Source: Candidatus Coproplasma stercoravium (lineage in GTDB: Bacteria > Bacillota > Clostridia > Christensenellales > Borkfalkiaceae). From it: a DNA stretch of 51,793 nt. The stretch spans positions 1 to 51,793 of the forward strand of contig DVFR01000035.1 of NCBI GenBank assembly GCA_018713165.1, read 5' to 3'. The notes under the pieces are model-generated. The model ran no database searches. It was not told where the DNA came from and worked only from the letters and a program-made list of their open reading frames with translations. This document shows positions 15,272 to 23,310 of the stretch, in pieces; position 1 is the first letter of the stretch, and each line of letters starts with the position of its first letter. Both the position numbers and the translations under genes were made by a program.

Positions 15272-16369
15272 TCATACGTTGAATCTGAACAGCACTACGT
15301 CGCCGTCCTTTATCACGTAGTCCTTGCCCTCGGAGCGCACTTTGCCCTTCTCGCGCGCGCCGTTGTAGCCGCCGCACTCTAAAAGCGTTTCGTAATCCAC
15401 GACCTCGGCGCGGATAAAGCCGCGTTCGAAGTCGCTGTGAATTTTACCCGCAGCCTGCGGCGCCTTCGTGCCTTTTACGATAGTCCATGCGCGCGTTTCC
15501 TTCTCGCCCGCGGTGAGGTAGGAGATAAGCCCCAACAGCTCGTAGCTCTTTTTAATCAACCTGTTCAGGCCGCTCTCTTTAAGTCCGAGCTCCTCCAAAA
15601 ACATGGCGCTGTCCTCGGGCGCCATCTGTGAGAGCTCTTCCTCGGTCTTTGCGCATATCACGAGCACCTCGCTGCCCTCGGCCTTGGCGTATTCCTTGAC
15701 TTTTACGACGTTGGGAATTTCGTCCTCGGGTTTGCCCATATCCATTTCCGATATGTTCGCCGCGTATATAACGGGCTTTGCTGTGAGCAGGAAGAGGTTA
15801 TCGATGAAGGGCTTTTCCTCGTCGGTGCACCCGAAGAGCCTCGCGGGCTTTTCTTCGCTTAAAAACTTATTCAGCCTTTCCAAAAGCTCGTATTCGGCCG
15901 CAGCCTCCTTGTTGCCGCCCTTTGCGGTGTTGCGTATTCTGTCCTCGCGCTTCATAACCGCTTCGATATCGGCAAGAATGAGTTCGAGCGTTATCGTCTT
16001 TATGTCGGCGATGGGGTCGATTTTGTTGCTCACGTGCGTAACGTTTTCATCCTCGAAGCACCGCACGACGTGCACTATGGCGTCGCATTCGCGTATGTGC
16101 GACAGGAATTTGTTTCCGAGACCTTCGCCCTGCGAAGCTCCCTTAACGAGTCCCGCAATGTCGACGAATTCTACGACGGCGGGGGTGACCTTTTTGCTGT
16201 TATACAGTGCCGCGAGCTTGTCAAGCCTCTCGTCGGGCACGGCAACCACGCCCACGTTGGGTTCAATAGTGCAGAAGGGATAGTTTGCCGCCTCTGCGCC
16301 TGCGTGCGTTATTGCGTTGAAGAGCGTCGATTTGCCGACATTGGGAAGTCCTACTACGCCTAATTTCAT
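15272..16369 (-). CDS. ychF: YchF/OLA1-type redox-regulated ATPase
   Basis: A 365-residue Obg-superfamily P-loop protein that binds ribosomes and hydrolyses ATP in preference to GTP. Seen: P-loop GLPNVGKS (7-14), G3 DIAGLVKGASQGEGLGN, and a G4 position reading NISEMD in place of the GTP-specifying NKxD, as is normal for YchF. The C-terminal TGS domain ends DYVIKDGDVVLFRFNV. AAGGA precedes the start. The promoter lies at 16445-16472, and between them the leader contains a very GC-rich hairpin (16386-16416) directly upstream of the ribosome-binding site. Confidence 0.95.
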   Translation of the reverse strand: MKLGVVGLPNVGKSTLFNAITHAGAEAANYPFCTIEPNVGVVAVPDERLDKLAALYNSKKVTPAVVEFVDIAGLVKGASQGEGLGNKFLSHIRECDAIVHVVRCFEDENVTHVSNKIDPIADIKTITLELILADIEAVMKREDRIRNTAKGGNKEAAAEYELLERLNKFLSEEKPARLFGCTDEEKPFIDNLFLLTAKPVIYAANISEMDMGKPEDEIPNVVKVKEYAKAEGSEVLVICAKTEEELSQMAPEDSAMFLEELGLKESGLNRLIKKSYELLGLISYLTAGEKETRAWTIVKGTKAPQAAGKIHSDFERGFIRAEVVDYETLLECGGYNGAREKGKVRSEGKDYVIKDGDVVLFRFNV

Positions 16370-16385
16370 AAAAAATCCTTATCCT

Positions 16386-16416
16386 GCGGCGGCGCGCAAA
16401 AAAGGCGCGCCGCCGC
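16386..16416 (-). promoter_or_regulatory. GC-rich hairpin in ychF leader
   Basis: GCGGCGGCGCGC and GCGCGCCGCCGC form a 12-bp all-GC stem with a loop of about 7 nt, ending about 5 nt before the ychF ribosome-binding region. No T-run follows, so it is not a terminator; a structure of this kind could limit ribosome access or stabilise the mRNA. Confidence 0.55.
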
Positions 16417-16444
16417 AACGTTTCATCGTATTTTTAACAGTGCC

Positions 16445-16472
16445 ATTATACCTTATTTTTAAAAATAATCAA
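16445..16472 (-). promoter_or_regulatory. Promoter of ychF
   Basis: On the minus strand TTGATT (16467-16472) and TATAAT (16445-16450), spacer 16. Confidence 0.8.
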
Positions 16473-16548
16473 AACGCTTTACCGCTTAACTTGCTAAAAT
16501 TTTGCCCGTATGTTAAAATTATTTCAAATAACGTAAAGAGAGTATAAA

Positions 16549-18225
16549 ATGGACTACAAAAAGTATATCGCACAAAAAATAAAGGCGGAGGGACTTTCGG
16601 AGGACGAAATTTACTCCTCGATTGCCCTTCCCCCCAATTCCGATATGGGTGACTACGCCCTGCCCTGCTTTAAGTTTGCGAAGGTACTGCGCAAGAGCCC
16701 CGCGCTGATTGCGCAGGATATCGCCGCAAATTATTCCGCCGACGACGTGATTGAAAAGGCGGAGGCGGTGAACGGCTACGTCAACTTCACCGTAAACAAA
16801 TCCGCGCTCGCGCGCGAGACGATAGACGCCGTTTTAAACAGCGGCGAAAAGTACGGCTCGTCCGACGAGGGCGCAGGCAGAACGGTCTGCATAGACTATT
16901 CCTCGGTAAATATCGCCAAGCCCTTCCATATAGGGCACCTGTCCACGACAGCGATAGGCGGCGCGCTCTACAAAATATTCAATTTCCTCGGCTACAAGGC
17001 GGTAGGCATAAACCATCTCGGTGACTACGGCACTCAGTTCGGCAAGCTCATATGCGCATACAAGCACTGGGGCAACAAGGAGGAGGTTGAAAAGGGAGGC
17101 ATACACGCCATAAACGACCTCTACGTGCGCTTCAACACCGAGGCGGACGAGCAGATGGAGAAGGAGGCGCGCGAATATTTCCGCCTTATAGAGAGCGGCG
17201 ACAAGGAGGCCAACGAACTCTTCGACTGGTTCAAAGACCTCACCTTAAAATACGTAAAGGGCATTTACGAAAAACTCAACGTCACTTTCGACAGTTATGC
17301 GGGCGAGCGTTTCTATACCGATAAAATGCAGCCCGTGATAGACGAACTGCGCGAAAAGGGCCTTTTAAAAGAGAGCGAAGGCGCGCAGATAGTCGATTTG
17401 GAGCCCTACGGCATGCCGCCCTGCCTCATTCTGCGCTCTGACGGCGCCTCGCTCTACGCCACGCGCGATTTGGCGGCGGCGATATACCGCAAAAACACTT
17501 ACGATTTTTACAAGTGCCTGTACGTAGTTGCCTATCAGCAGAACCTTCACTTCAAGCAGTTCTTCAAGGTGCTCGAACTCATGGGCAAGGAATGGGCGAA
17601 AGACCTCGTCCACGTCGCCTACGGCATGGTGTCTTTGGAGGACGGCGCAATGTCTACCCGCAAGGGCAAGGTCGTGTGGCTGGAGGACGTAATAAAAAAG
17701 TGCGAAGAGAAGGCGTACGCCATAATCTCCGAAAAGAATCCCGAGCTTGAAAATAAGGAGGACGTGGCCGAAAAGGTGGGCGTCGGCGCGGTAATTTTCG
17801 GCGCGCTCTACAACAGCAAGATTAAGGACATAGTTTTCTCCTACGACAAGGTTTTAAGCTTCGAGGGCGAAACGAGCGTGTACGTTCAGTACACCTGCGC
17901 GCGCGCGAATTCCGTCATCGAAAAGGGCGGGGTGCCCGCAGAGTATAAAATTTCCGACCTTCTCCCGCAGGAGGCGGAGGTGGTGAAGGGCATTGCTGCA
18001 TTCCCGCAGGCTGTTAAGGACGCGGCGGAAAAGTACGAGCCGAGCATAGTCGCGCGCTTTGCCGTAGACCTTGCCCAGAAGTTCAACAAGTTCTATTTCG
18101 ACTGCAAAATTCTCACCGCGGAGGGCGACAAAAAGAATTTCCGCCTTGCACTCACGGCGGCGGCGCTCACCACGCTCAAAAACGCGCTTAAACTGCTCGG
18201 CATAGGCGTGCCCGACAAAATGTAA
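16549..18225 (+). CDS. argS: Arginyl-tRNA synthetase
   Basis: A 558-residue class I synthetase that charges tRNA-Arg with arginine using ATP. Seen: an N-terminal additional domain (about 1-90), the HIGH signature in FHIGHL (127-130), the MSTRKG segment near residue 368 in the KMSKS region, and a C-terminal helical anticodon-binding domain from about 430 (YTCARANSVIEK). Length is normal. GTAAAGAGAG upstream gives a modest ribosome-binding site. No T-box leader is visible, so it is probably not regulated by uncharged tRNA. Confidence 0.97.
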   Translation: MDYKKYIAQKIKAEGLSEDEIYSSIALPPNSDMGDYALPCFKFAKVLRKSPALIAQDIAANYSADDVIEKAEAVNGYVNFTVNKSALARETIDAVLNSGEKYGSSDEGAGRTVCIDYSSVNIAKPFHIGHLSTTAIGGALYKIFNFLGYKAVGINHLGDYGTQFGKLICAYKHWGNKEEVEKGGIHAINDLYVRFNTEADEQMEKEAREYFRLIESGDKEANELFDWFKDLTLKYVKGIYEKLNVTFDSYAGERFYTDKMQPVIDELREKGLLKESEGAQIVDLEPYGMPPCLILRSDGASLYATRDLAAAIYRKNTYDFYKCLYVVAYQQNLHFKQFFKVLELMGKEWAKDLVHVAYGMVSLEDGAMSTRKGKVVWLEDVIKKCEEKAYAIISEKNPELENKEDVAEKVGVGAVIFGALYNSKIKDIVFSYDKVLSFEGETSVYVQYTCARANSVIEKGGVPAEYKISDLLPQEAEVVKGIAAFPQAVKDAAEKYEPSIVARFAVDLAQKFNKFYFDCKILTAEGDKKNFRLALTAAALTTLKNALKLLGIGVPDKM

Positions 18226-18246
18226 ATAAGATGCTCACAAAGGGGT

Positions 18247-18468
18247 TCACAAAATTTTCGCCCTGGCCGAGTGCGAAAATTTTTGTGACATTGAGAAACT
18301 AAGTTTCTCTTCGCGCGACCTTTGGGGCGCACGAAGTGTATAGTCGCGCGAATTCACTTCCAGTGAGCTCGCTTTCGCGACAAATTGTGTCGCGCTTATC
18401 GGCGAACTAAATTCGCCTTGCGCAGAGTTATAATTTTAAAAATAGTATGCCGCTGTGGCGGGCATACT
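18247..18468. repeat. Train of seven consecutive hairpins
   Basis: The 297-bp gap after argS contains no gene but seven stem-loops in a row: 18247-18261/18273-18288 (15 bp), 18293-18299/18303-18309 (7 bp), 18312-18319/18343-18350 (8 bp), 18354-18358/18362-18366 (5 bp), 18376-18382/18388-18394 (7 bp), 18401-18406/18412-18417 (6 bp), and 18444-18451/18461-18468 (8 bp). Stems 3 and 5 share the GTCGCG/CGCGAC sequence. It may be a composite palindromic repeat element or a structured RNA; no strong promoter is seen for it. Confidence 0.75.
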
Positions 18469-18522
18469 TTCTGCAGTAAAAAAATGTTTTTTATCCCGCA
18501 TCAGGGGTTATATAATAAACAG

Positions 18523-19185
18523 ATGATTAAAGCTATAATTTTTGACCTCGACGGCACGCTCCTCGATACTTCTCTCGATATTCAGTTCGTGCTGAACACG
18601 AGCCTTTCAAAGTTTTCCCTTCCGCCCGTTCCGCTGAAAAAGTTGTACGGAATGCTGGGCGACGGGGCGTATAATCTCGTTGACCGCGCCGTTCCCGAAG
18701 ATAAAAAGGAACTCGTAAAACAGGTCTACGACGACTACGTCCCCGCGTATGCCGCCTGCGACAATTCGCGCACCGTATTGTACGACGGTGAGGACGAGGC
18801 GCTCATGCGGCTGAAAAGGGCGGGGGTAAAGCTGTGCGTGCTCTCCAATAAGCCTCAGACGGCAACAAGCAACGTCTGCGCCCAAAAGCTCGGTAAATAC
18901 GGCTTCGATATAGTAATCGGGCAGGGGCGTTTTCCGTTAAAACCCGATACCGCCGCCGTGGAGTACATAATGCAGACGCTCGGCATAAACAGGGACGAGT
19001 GCATTATCACGGGCGACGGCGAAGCCGACTATTTCACGGCAAAAAATGCAAAAATACCCTGCATTTCCGTGCTCTGGGGGTTCAGAACGCGCGAAAAACT
19101 GCTCAGCTTCGGCGCCGACACTTTTGCATTGAATTACACAGAATATTTACAAATTTTACAAGAAAAATTTTTGTTAAAAGCTTGA
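18523..19185 (+). CDS. HAD-superfamily phosphatase (phosphoglycolate phosphatase-like)
   Basis: A 220-residue HAD hydrolase similar to Gph/PpaX. Motif I is DLDGTLLDT (nucleophile Asp8, acid Asp10), motif II is LSNKPQ, Lys of motif III is in FPLKPDT, and motif IV is GDGEADYFTAKNA, where one residue departs from the usual GD-x3-D spacing only slightly. A helical cap domain occupies about 20-85. Likely substrate: phosphoglycolate or another small phosphate ester. A TATAAT (18511-18516) ends 6 nt before the ATG, so the mRNA is probably leaderless; the longer reading frame upstream runs into the hairpin region and is not credible. Confidence 0.85.
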   Translation: MIKAIIFDLDGTLLDTSLDIQFVLNTSLSKFSLPPVPLKKLYGMLGDGAYNLVDRAVPEDKKELVKQVYDDYVPAYAACDNSRTVLYDGEDEALMRLKRAGVKLCVLSNKPQTATSNVCAQKLGKYGFDIVIGQGRFPLKPDTAAVEYIMQTLGINRDECIITGDGEADYFTAKNAKIPCISVLWGFRTREKLLSFGADTFALNYTEYLQILQEKFLLKA

Positions 19186-19210
19186 TTTTTGATAAACTGT
19201 ATGATATAAT
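19182..19210 (+). promoter_or_regulatory. Promoter of rubrerythrin gene
   Basis: TTGATT (19182-19187) and TATAAT (19205-19210), spacer 17; the -35 box overlaps the stop codon of the HAD gene. Confidence 0.85.
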
Positions 19211-19255
19211 CTTATTAAGATTGATTTCTAATAAATGTAAGGAGTTTTAAAAATC

Positions 19256-19789
19256 ATGAAAAGATGTACCGTATGCGGCGAAATCGTAGCCGATGATGTA
19301 GAAGTTTGCCCCGTTTGCAAAGCAAAGACTTTCGTTCCCGTTGAGGAGAGCGATGCTCCCAAATTCGCTTGCGAGCACCATGTAGGCGACGGCGTAGTTG
19401 AAGATAAGGAAGTTATGGACGGTCTCCGCGCCCACTTCACGGGTGAGTGCACCGAGGTCGGCATGTACCTTGCAATGGCACGCGTTGCCGAGAGAGAGGG
19501 CTATCCCGAAATCGCAGAGGCTTACAAGCGCTATGCTTACGAAGAGGCTGAGCATGCAGCAAAGTTTGCAGAGCTCCTCGGCGAAGTTGTAACCGATTCC
19601 ACCAAGAAGAACCTCGAGCTCCGCGCGGCTGCAGAACAGGGCGCGTGCGAGGGTAAGCTTGCAATCGCTAAGCGTGCAAAACAGCTCGGCTATGACGCCA
19701 TTCACGACACCGTTCACGAAATGGCTAAGGACGAGGCTCGTCACGGCGCAGGCTTTGCAGGTCTTTTAAAGAGATATTTCGGCAAATAA
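19256..19789 (+). CDS. Reverse rubrerythrin
   Basis: A 177-residue non-haem iron protein that reduces hydrogen peroxide in anaerobes. The order is reversed relative to classical rubrerythrin: a rubredoxin-type zinc/iron site comes first (Cys4, Cys7, Cys18, Cys21), then a four-helix di-iron domain (about 50-177) with ligand motifs [29 protein letters not shown], and [23 protein letters not shown] supports the start. Codon use suggests strong expression. It is expected to receive electrons from an NADH-dependent rubredoxin system. The Cys-rich protein encoded next door may be linked by oxidative stress or only by position. Confidence 0.93.
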   Translation: MKRCTVCGEIVADDVEVCPVCKAKTFVPVEESDAPKFACEHHVGDGVVEDKEVMDGLRAHFTGECTEVGMYLAMARVAEREGYPEIAEAYKRYAYEEAEHAAKFAELLGEVVTDSTKKNLELRAAAEQGACEGKLAIAKRAKQLGYDAIHDTVHEMAKDEARHGAGFAGLLKRYFGK

Positions 19790-19809
19790 TTTTAAAACAA
19801 GCTTTTAAG

Positions 19810-19836
19810 GCGGCGGGCTTTTGCCCGCCGCTTTTT
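19810..19836 (+). terminator. Terminator of rubrerythrin gene
   Basis: GCGGCGGGC and GCCCGCCGC around TTTT, followed by TTTTT. Confidence 0.92.
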
Positions 19837-19930
19837 ATGTACCGTTTGTATGTTCGCGTTCATATAATAATGTAAGGGGTCGGCGAAAAGCTTTCCCTTT
19901 TACCTAAATAAATAAAGGACTGAAATACAA

Positions 19931-20305
19931 ATGTGCTGTAACTGTAATTCAAACTGCGGCTGTGGCTCGGGCGGAAATACCCGCTCGGGGTTCGGCTCGT
20001 GCTCTTCCTGCGGCGCGTGCTCCGGCTCGCGTTCGGGTTCGGGCTGCGGGTGCAATAGCTGCTGCAACAACTGCTGCAACAACTGGCCCGGGCTTTTAAA
20101 CCTGTTCTCATGCTGCAATAACTCCTGGAATAATTCCCGCAGCTCCTGCAATTTAAGCAACTCGTGGTGGAATTCGTATTACGCCGCGCAGTATGCGCTC
20201 TCCTCGGGTTGCTCTGGCTGCGGAAATTCCCGCTCGGGCTGCAACTCGTGCGGCTGTTCGGGTTCCGCGTTCAACGGCTGGTGCGGCAACTGCGGCTGGT
20301 GCTGA
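19931..20305 (+). CDS. Cysteine/asparagine/glycine/serine-rich small protein
   Basis: A 124-residue low-complexity protein with 25 Cys (20%) and about 21 Asn, no Asp, Glu or Lys, and few Arg. Cysteines occur as CC pairs, CxC and CxxC, for example MCCNCNSNCGCG at the start, CNSCCNNCCNN in the middle and WCGNCGWC at the end. AAGGA lies upstream at normal spacing and a terminator follows, so it is a real gene. No signal peptide is present. Such composition suits a disulfide-cross-linked spore-coat or crust protein, a metal-binding protein, or a ribosomally made peptide; no modification enzyme is adjacent. Given the spore-forming host, a coat protein is the leading inference. Confidence 0.75.
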   Translation: MCCNCNSNCGCGSGGNTRSGFGSCSSCGACSGSRSGSGCGCNSCCNNCCNNWPGLLNLFSCCNNSWNNSRSSCNLSNSWWNSYYAAQYALSSGCSGCGNSRSGCNSCGCSGSAFNGWCGNCGWC

Positions 20306-20350
20306 AAAGTTTTTTACTGCCGCCTCCGCGCATTAACTTAAAATAAGAGA

Positions 20351-20377
20351 GCCGCCCGCGCATTCTGCGCGGGCGGC
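20351..20377 (+). terminator. Terminator of Cys-rich gene
   Basis: Perfect 11-bp stem GCCGCCCGCGC / GCGCGGGCGGC with a 5-nt loop, followed by TTAATATTT. Confidence 0.85.
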
Positions 20378-20415
20378 TTAATATTTGCCGGCAAGATTAT
20401 GCCGCGCGGCTTTGT

Positions 20416-20444
20416 TTGACTAACTTTTCCCGCCGTGGTAAAAT
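20416..20444 (+). promoter_or_regulatory. Sigma-A promoter, leaderless type
   Basis: TTGACT (20416-20421) and TAAAAT (20439-20444) are 17 bp apart; the expected start coincides with the ATG at 20452. Confidence 0.85.
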
Positions 20445-20451
20445 ATCTGTT

Positions 20452-21627
20452 ATGAAAAGCGTCATAAACGTAGTCGGCGCGGCGTTCGTAAAGTGCGGAA
20501 AAATTTTTGCCGCCAAGCGTTCGTACGGCAGCGAGTACGTAATCCACAAATATGAATTTGTCGGCGGAAAGGTCGAGGAGGGCGAGAGCGGAGAGTACGC
20601 GCTCAAAAGAGAGTGCGCCGAGGAGCTCGACCTCAGAATCGACGTGTTGCGGCCGCTCGGCTTTTCTGAGTTCGAGTATCCCGACAAAGTAGTAAAAATA
20701 ACGGTGTATCTCTGCGAAATGCTCTCCGACTTTACCGTAAAGGAGCATGAAGAATGCGTATGGCAGCAGCTTTCCGACCTCGACGCGGAGAGCTGGGCGC
20801 CTGCCGACCGCGGCATGCTTGCCGATATTCGCAGCGAATTTTCCCGCAGTTATTCCCTCGTGACGGGCGCGACGGGCGGCATAGGCAGGGCGTTCTGTAT
20901 GTCCCTCGCCTCGCGCGGCGAAAATTTATTTTTAAGCGGCAGGAGCGCCGAAAAACTCGAACGCCTCGCCGCAGATATCGTGCGCGAATACCCCGCAGTT
21001 TCAGTAAAATACTGCCCCTGCGACCTGACCGACGAAAAGTCGCGTTCGCAATTATTCTCTGCCGCGGCAGGGTATACATTTTCCCGCCTCGTAAACGTTG
21101 CGGGCGCCGACGTACAGAAGGCGTTTTTAAAGTACGACGAACAAAAAATTATCTTACAGTCGCGCATACTCTTCGAGGGCGCGGCGTCTGTCACGCGATT
21201 TTGCCTCAGATGGCGCGCGCCGCGCATAAAAATAATAAACATATCCAGCGTTTCCGGGCTGTATCCCATGCCCTATTTTGCCGTTTACAGCGCACTGAAA
21301 GGCGCGCTTACGAGTTTTTCGCTGGCGCTTAACGAGGAACTCAAAGGCAGCGGCGCGACGGTAACCGCCGTGCTTCCGGGGGCGGTGTACACCCGCCCCG
21401 ACGTGGTCGAATATATAAAAACGCAGGGCTTATGGGGCAAAATTGCGGCAAAATCGCCCGAATTTGTGGCTGAACGCAGTATCAGGGCGGCGGACAGAGG
21501 CATGACAAAATATATCCCCGGCTTTGCCAACAAGCTCATGCGCGCGTTCACCGTATTTGTCCCGCAAAAGCTCAGGCTGAAATTTATAGCAAAGAGATGG
21601 AGCAAAACGGAAAAGGACGCGTTTTAA
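20452..21627 (+). CDS. Nudix hydrolase-SDR oxidoreductase fusion
   Basis: A 391-residue two-domain protein. Residues 1-130 are a MutT-like Nudix domain with a complete Nudix box starting at Gly39 (Gly39, Glu45, Arg53-Glu54, Glu57-Glu58), for hydrolysing a nucleoside diphosphate-X such as 8-oxo-dGTP. Residues about 134-390 are a short-chain dehydrogenase: TGATGGIG (138-145) for NAD(P), NVAGA, the catalytic serine in NISSVSG (about 266-268), and Y279-SAL-K283, followed by a basic C-terminal helix like those of membrane-associated SDRs. The two domains are joined in one unbroken frame with almost no linker. The start is set by the promoter 8 nt upstream; there is no ribosome-binding site. Confidence 0.85.
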   Translation: MKSVINVVGAAFVKCGKIFAAKRSYGSEYVIHKYEFVGGKVEEGESGEYALKRECAEELDLRIDVLRPLGFSEFEYPDKVVKITVYLCEMLSDFTVKEHEECVWQQLSDLDAESWAPADRGMLADIRSEFSRSYSLVTGATGGIGRAFCMSLASRGENLFLSGRSAEKLERLAADIVREYPAVSVKYCPCDLTDEKSRSQLFSAAAGYTFSRLVNVAGADVQKAFLKYDEQKIILQSRILFEGAASVTRFCLRWRAPRIKIINISSVSGLYPMPYFAVYSALKGALTSFSLALNEELKGSGATVTAVLPGAVYTRPDVVEYIKTQGLWGKIAAKSPEFVAERSIRAADRGMTKYIPGFANKLMRAFTVFVPQKLRLKFIAKRWSKTEKDAF

Positions 21628-21674
21628 CATTCCTTTCTGTATGCCGCCGCAAGCCATAATTTTACTCAATTTAT

Positions 21675-21703
21675 TTGACGGCGCGCAAGTTAAATGTTAA
21701 AAT
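21675..21703 (+). promoter_or_regulatory. Promoter of thyA-folA
   Basis: TTGACG (21675-21680) and TAAAAT (21698-21703), spacer 17. Confidence 0.85.
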
Positions 21704-21730
21704 AAATAAAATGCTGCGGAGGAAACGATT

Positions 21731-22561
21731 TTGAGCCTTGCTGACGATATTTTTATATCAAATATGACCGATATAATGCGGAACGGCGTGTGGGATACAA
21801 ACCTTCAGGTACGCCCCAGATGGAGCGACGGTACGCCCGCGCATACCGTTAAAAAATTCGGCATAGTCAACCGCTACGATTTATCGAAGGAGTTCCCAAT
21901 TCTCACCATAAGGCGCACGGCTTTCCGTTCGTGCATAGACGAGATTCTGTGGATATGGCAGAAGAAGAGCAACAATATCCACGACCTCAATTCGCACATA
22001 TGGGACCAGTGGGCAGACGAAAACGGCAGCATAGGCAAGGCCTACGGCTATCAGCTCGGCGTAAAGCACAAATACCGCGAGGGCGAGTTTGACCAGGTCG
22101 ACAGGGTGCTGTACGACCTCAAACACAACCCCGCAAGCCGCAGGATACTCACCAATATATATACTTTTGCCGACCTGCACGAGATGAATTTATATCCTTG
22201 CGCGTATTCCATGACGTTCAACGTTTCGGGCGATACGCTAAACGGAATACTCAACCAGCGTTCAAACGATATGCTCACGGCAAACAACTGGAACGTTGTG
22301 CAGTACGCCGTTCTGCTTATGATGTTTGCGCAGGTTTCGGGCCTTAAAGCGGGCGAGCTGGTGCACGTAATTGCCGACGCACACATTTACGACAGGCATA
22401 TCCCCATCGTTAAGGAGGTAATCGGCATGCCGCGCTATCCCGCGCCTAAGATTGAAATCGACCCCGACGTAAAAAATTTCTACGATTTCACCGTCGACAG
22501 CTTTAAACTTGCAGATTACGAATGCAATAAAAAGAAATACGCCATTCCCGTAGCGGAATAA
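21731..22561 (+). CDS. thyA: Thymidylate synthase
   Basis: A 276-residue thymidylate synthase methylating dUMP to dTMP with methylene-tetrahydrofolate. Seen: RTAFRSCIDEILW, the catalytic LYPCAYSMTFNV (Cys157), NQRSNDM (dUMP binding) and H-x-YDRHIP. The start is a TTG at 21731 with GGAGG at normal distance; the next codons (SLADDIFISNM) match the family N-terminus. It forms an operon with folA, whose ATG is 11 nt after the stop. This pairing is functional because the reaction converts the cofactor to dihydrofolate, which FolA reduces. Confidence 0.97.
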   Translation: MSLADDIFISNMTDIMRNGVWDTNLQVRPRWSDGTPAHTVKKFGIVNRYDLSKEFPILTIRRTAFRSCIDEILWIWQKKSNNIHDLNSHIWDQWADENGSIGKAYGYQLGVKHKYREGEFDQVDRVLYDLKHNPASRRILTNIYTFADLHEMNLYPCAYSMTFNVSGDTLNGILNQRSNDMLTANNWNVVQYAVLLMMFAQVSGLKAGELVHVIADAHIYDRHIPIVKEVIGMPRYPAPKIEIDPDVKNFYDFTVDSFKLADYECNKKKYAIPVAE

Positions 22562-22572
22562 TAAGGAGCTAT

Positions 22573-23073
22573 ATGAAAGCAATACTTCACGCCGACAGGG
22601 AGTGGGGCATAGGCAAGGCCAACGGGCTTATGTTCTCCATTCCCGCCGATATGAAATTTTTCAGGGAGACGACCACGGGCAACGTCGTCGTAATGGGTTC
22701 CAACACGCTGAAATCTTTTCCCGGCAGCAAGCCCTTAAAAAACAGAACGAATATCGTTCTGTATCCCGGCGGAGAGAAGAGGGACGATTGCCTTGTTGTC
22801 GGCTCTCTCGAAGAGCTCTTCGCCGAAATAAGGAAATATGACCCCGAAAAAGTTTTTGTAATCGGCGGGGCGATGCTCTATAAAACGTTGCTTCCCTATT
22901 GCGACGAGGTGCTGGTAACCAAAGTCGACGCGGTGGGAGGGGCAGACGCCTATTTTGAAAATCTCGATAAAAATCCGGATTTCTCCCTCGTGAAGGAGTC
23001 GGAGCCCGAGGTGACGAACGGCTATACGATAAGATTTACGACCTATAAAAACAACGCCGTAAAACAGATATAA
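22573..23073 (+). CDS. folA: Dihydrofolate reductase
   Basis: A 166-residue NADPH-dependent reductase regenerating tetrahydrofolate. Seen: WGIGKANGLMFSIPADMKFF (the substrate loop, with Asp in the usual Asp/Glu position), VVMGSNTLKSF, the NADPH-binding VFVIGGAMLYKTLLPY, and the strand ending TIRFTTYK. AAGGAG is at normal distance. Cotranscribed with thyA; a strong terminator follows. Confidence 0.96.
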   Translation: MKAILHADREWGIGKANGLMFSIPADMKFFRETTTGNVVVMGSNTLKSFPGSKPLKNRTNIVLYPGGEKRDDCLVVGSLEELFAEIRKYDPEKVFVIGGAMLYKTLLPYCDEVLVTKVDAVGGADAYFENLDKNPDFSLVKESEPEVTNGYTIRFTTYKNNAVKQI

Positions 23074-23117
23074 AGCTTTAAAAATTACTGTAAAAGCACA
23101 GATAAATAATTATCGCT

Positions 23118-23151
23118 GCGGTGCAGGCAATTTGCCTGCACCGCTTTTTTT
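23118..23151 (+). terminator. Terminator of thyA-folA
   Basis: Perfect 12-bp stem GCGGTGCAGGCA / TGCCTGCACCGC followed by seven T. Confidence 0.95.
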
Positions 23152-23173
23152 ATGTCAAAATCAGCATATAAAA

Positions 23174-23205
23174 CAGCTTTTATATCACACATAGTACTTC
23201 ATAAT
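23174..23205 (+). repeat. Dispersed intergenic motif, copy 2
   Basis: CAGCTTTTATATCACACATAG continuing TACTTCAT. Similarity with copy 3 extends about 20 bp upstream (GTCAAAAT...GCA). It lies in the gap between the folA terminator and the ZIP gene. Confidence 0.6.
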
Positions 23206-23310
23206 TATGTAAAACAGAGTAATTTTGGGCATTTTTGTATATTTTTACGGTAACAAGCGCCGCCTCGTTTTGCGTAAAATGACATTAAGTAATTTTACGG
23301 GAGAAACACA

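Noticed and set aside
16440-16548. T-box leader before argS
   Set aside because: The gap is too short and lacks both the T-box core and a specifier stem; it contains the divergent ychF promoter instead.
20754-21332. Long alternative frame inside the Nudix-SDR gene
   Set aside because: Arg-rich shadow frame typical of GC-rich coding DNA; the Nudix and SDR motifs lie in the other frame.
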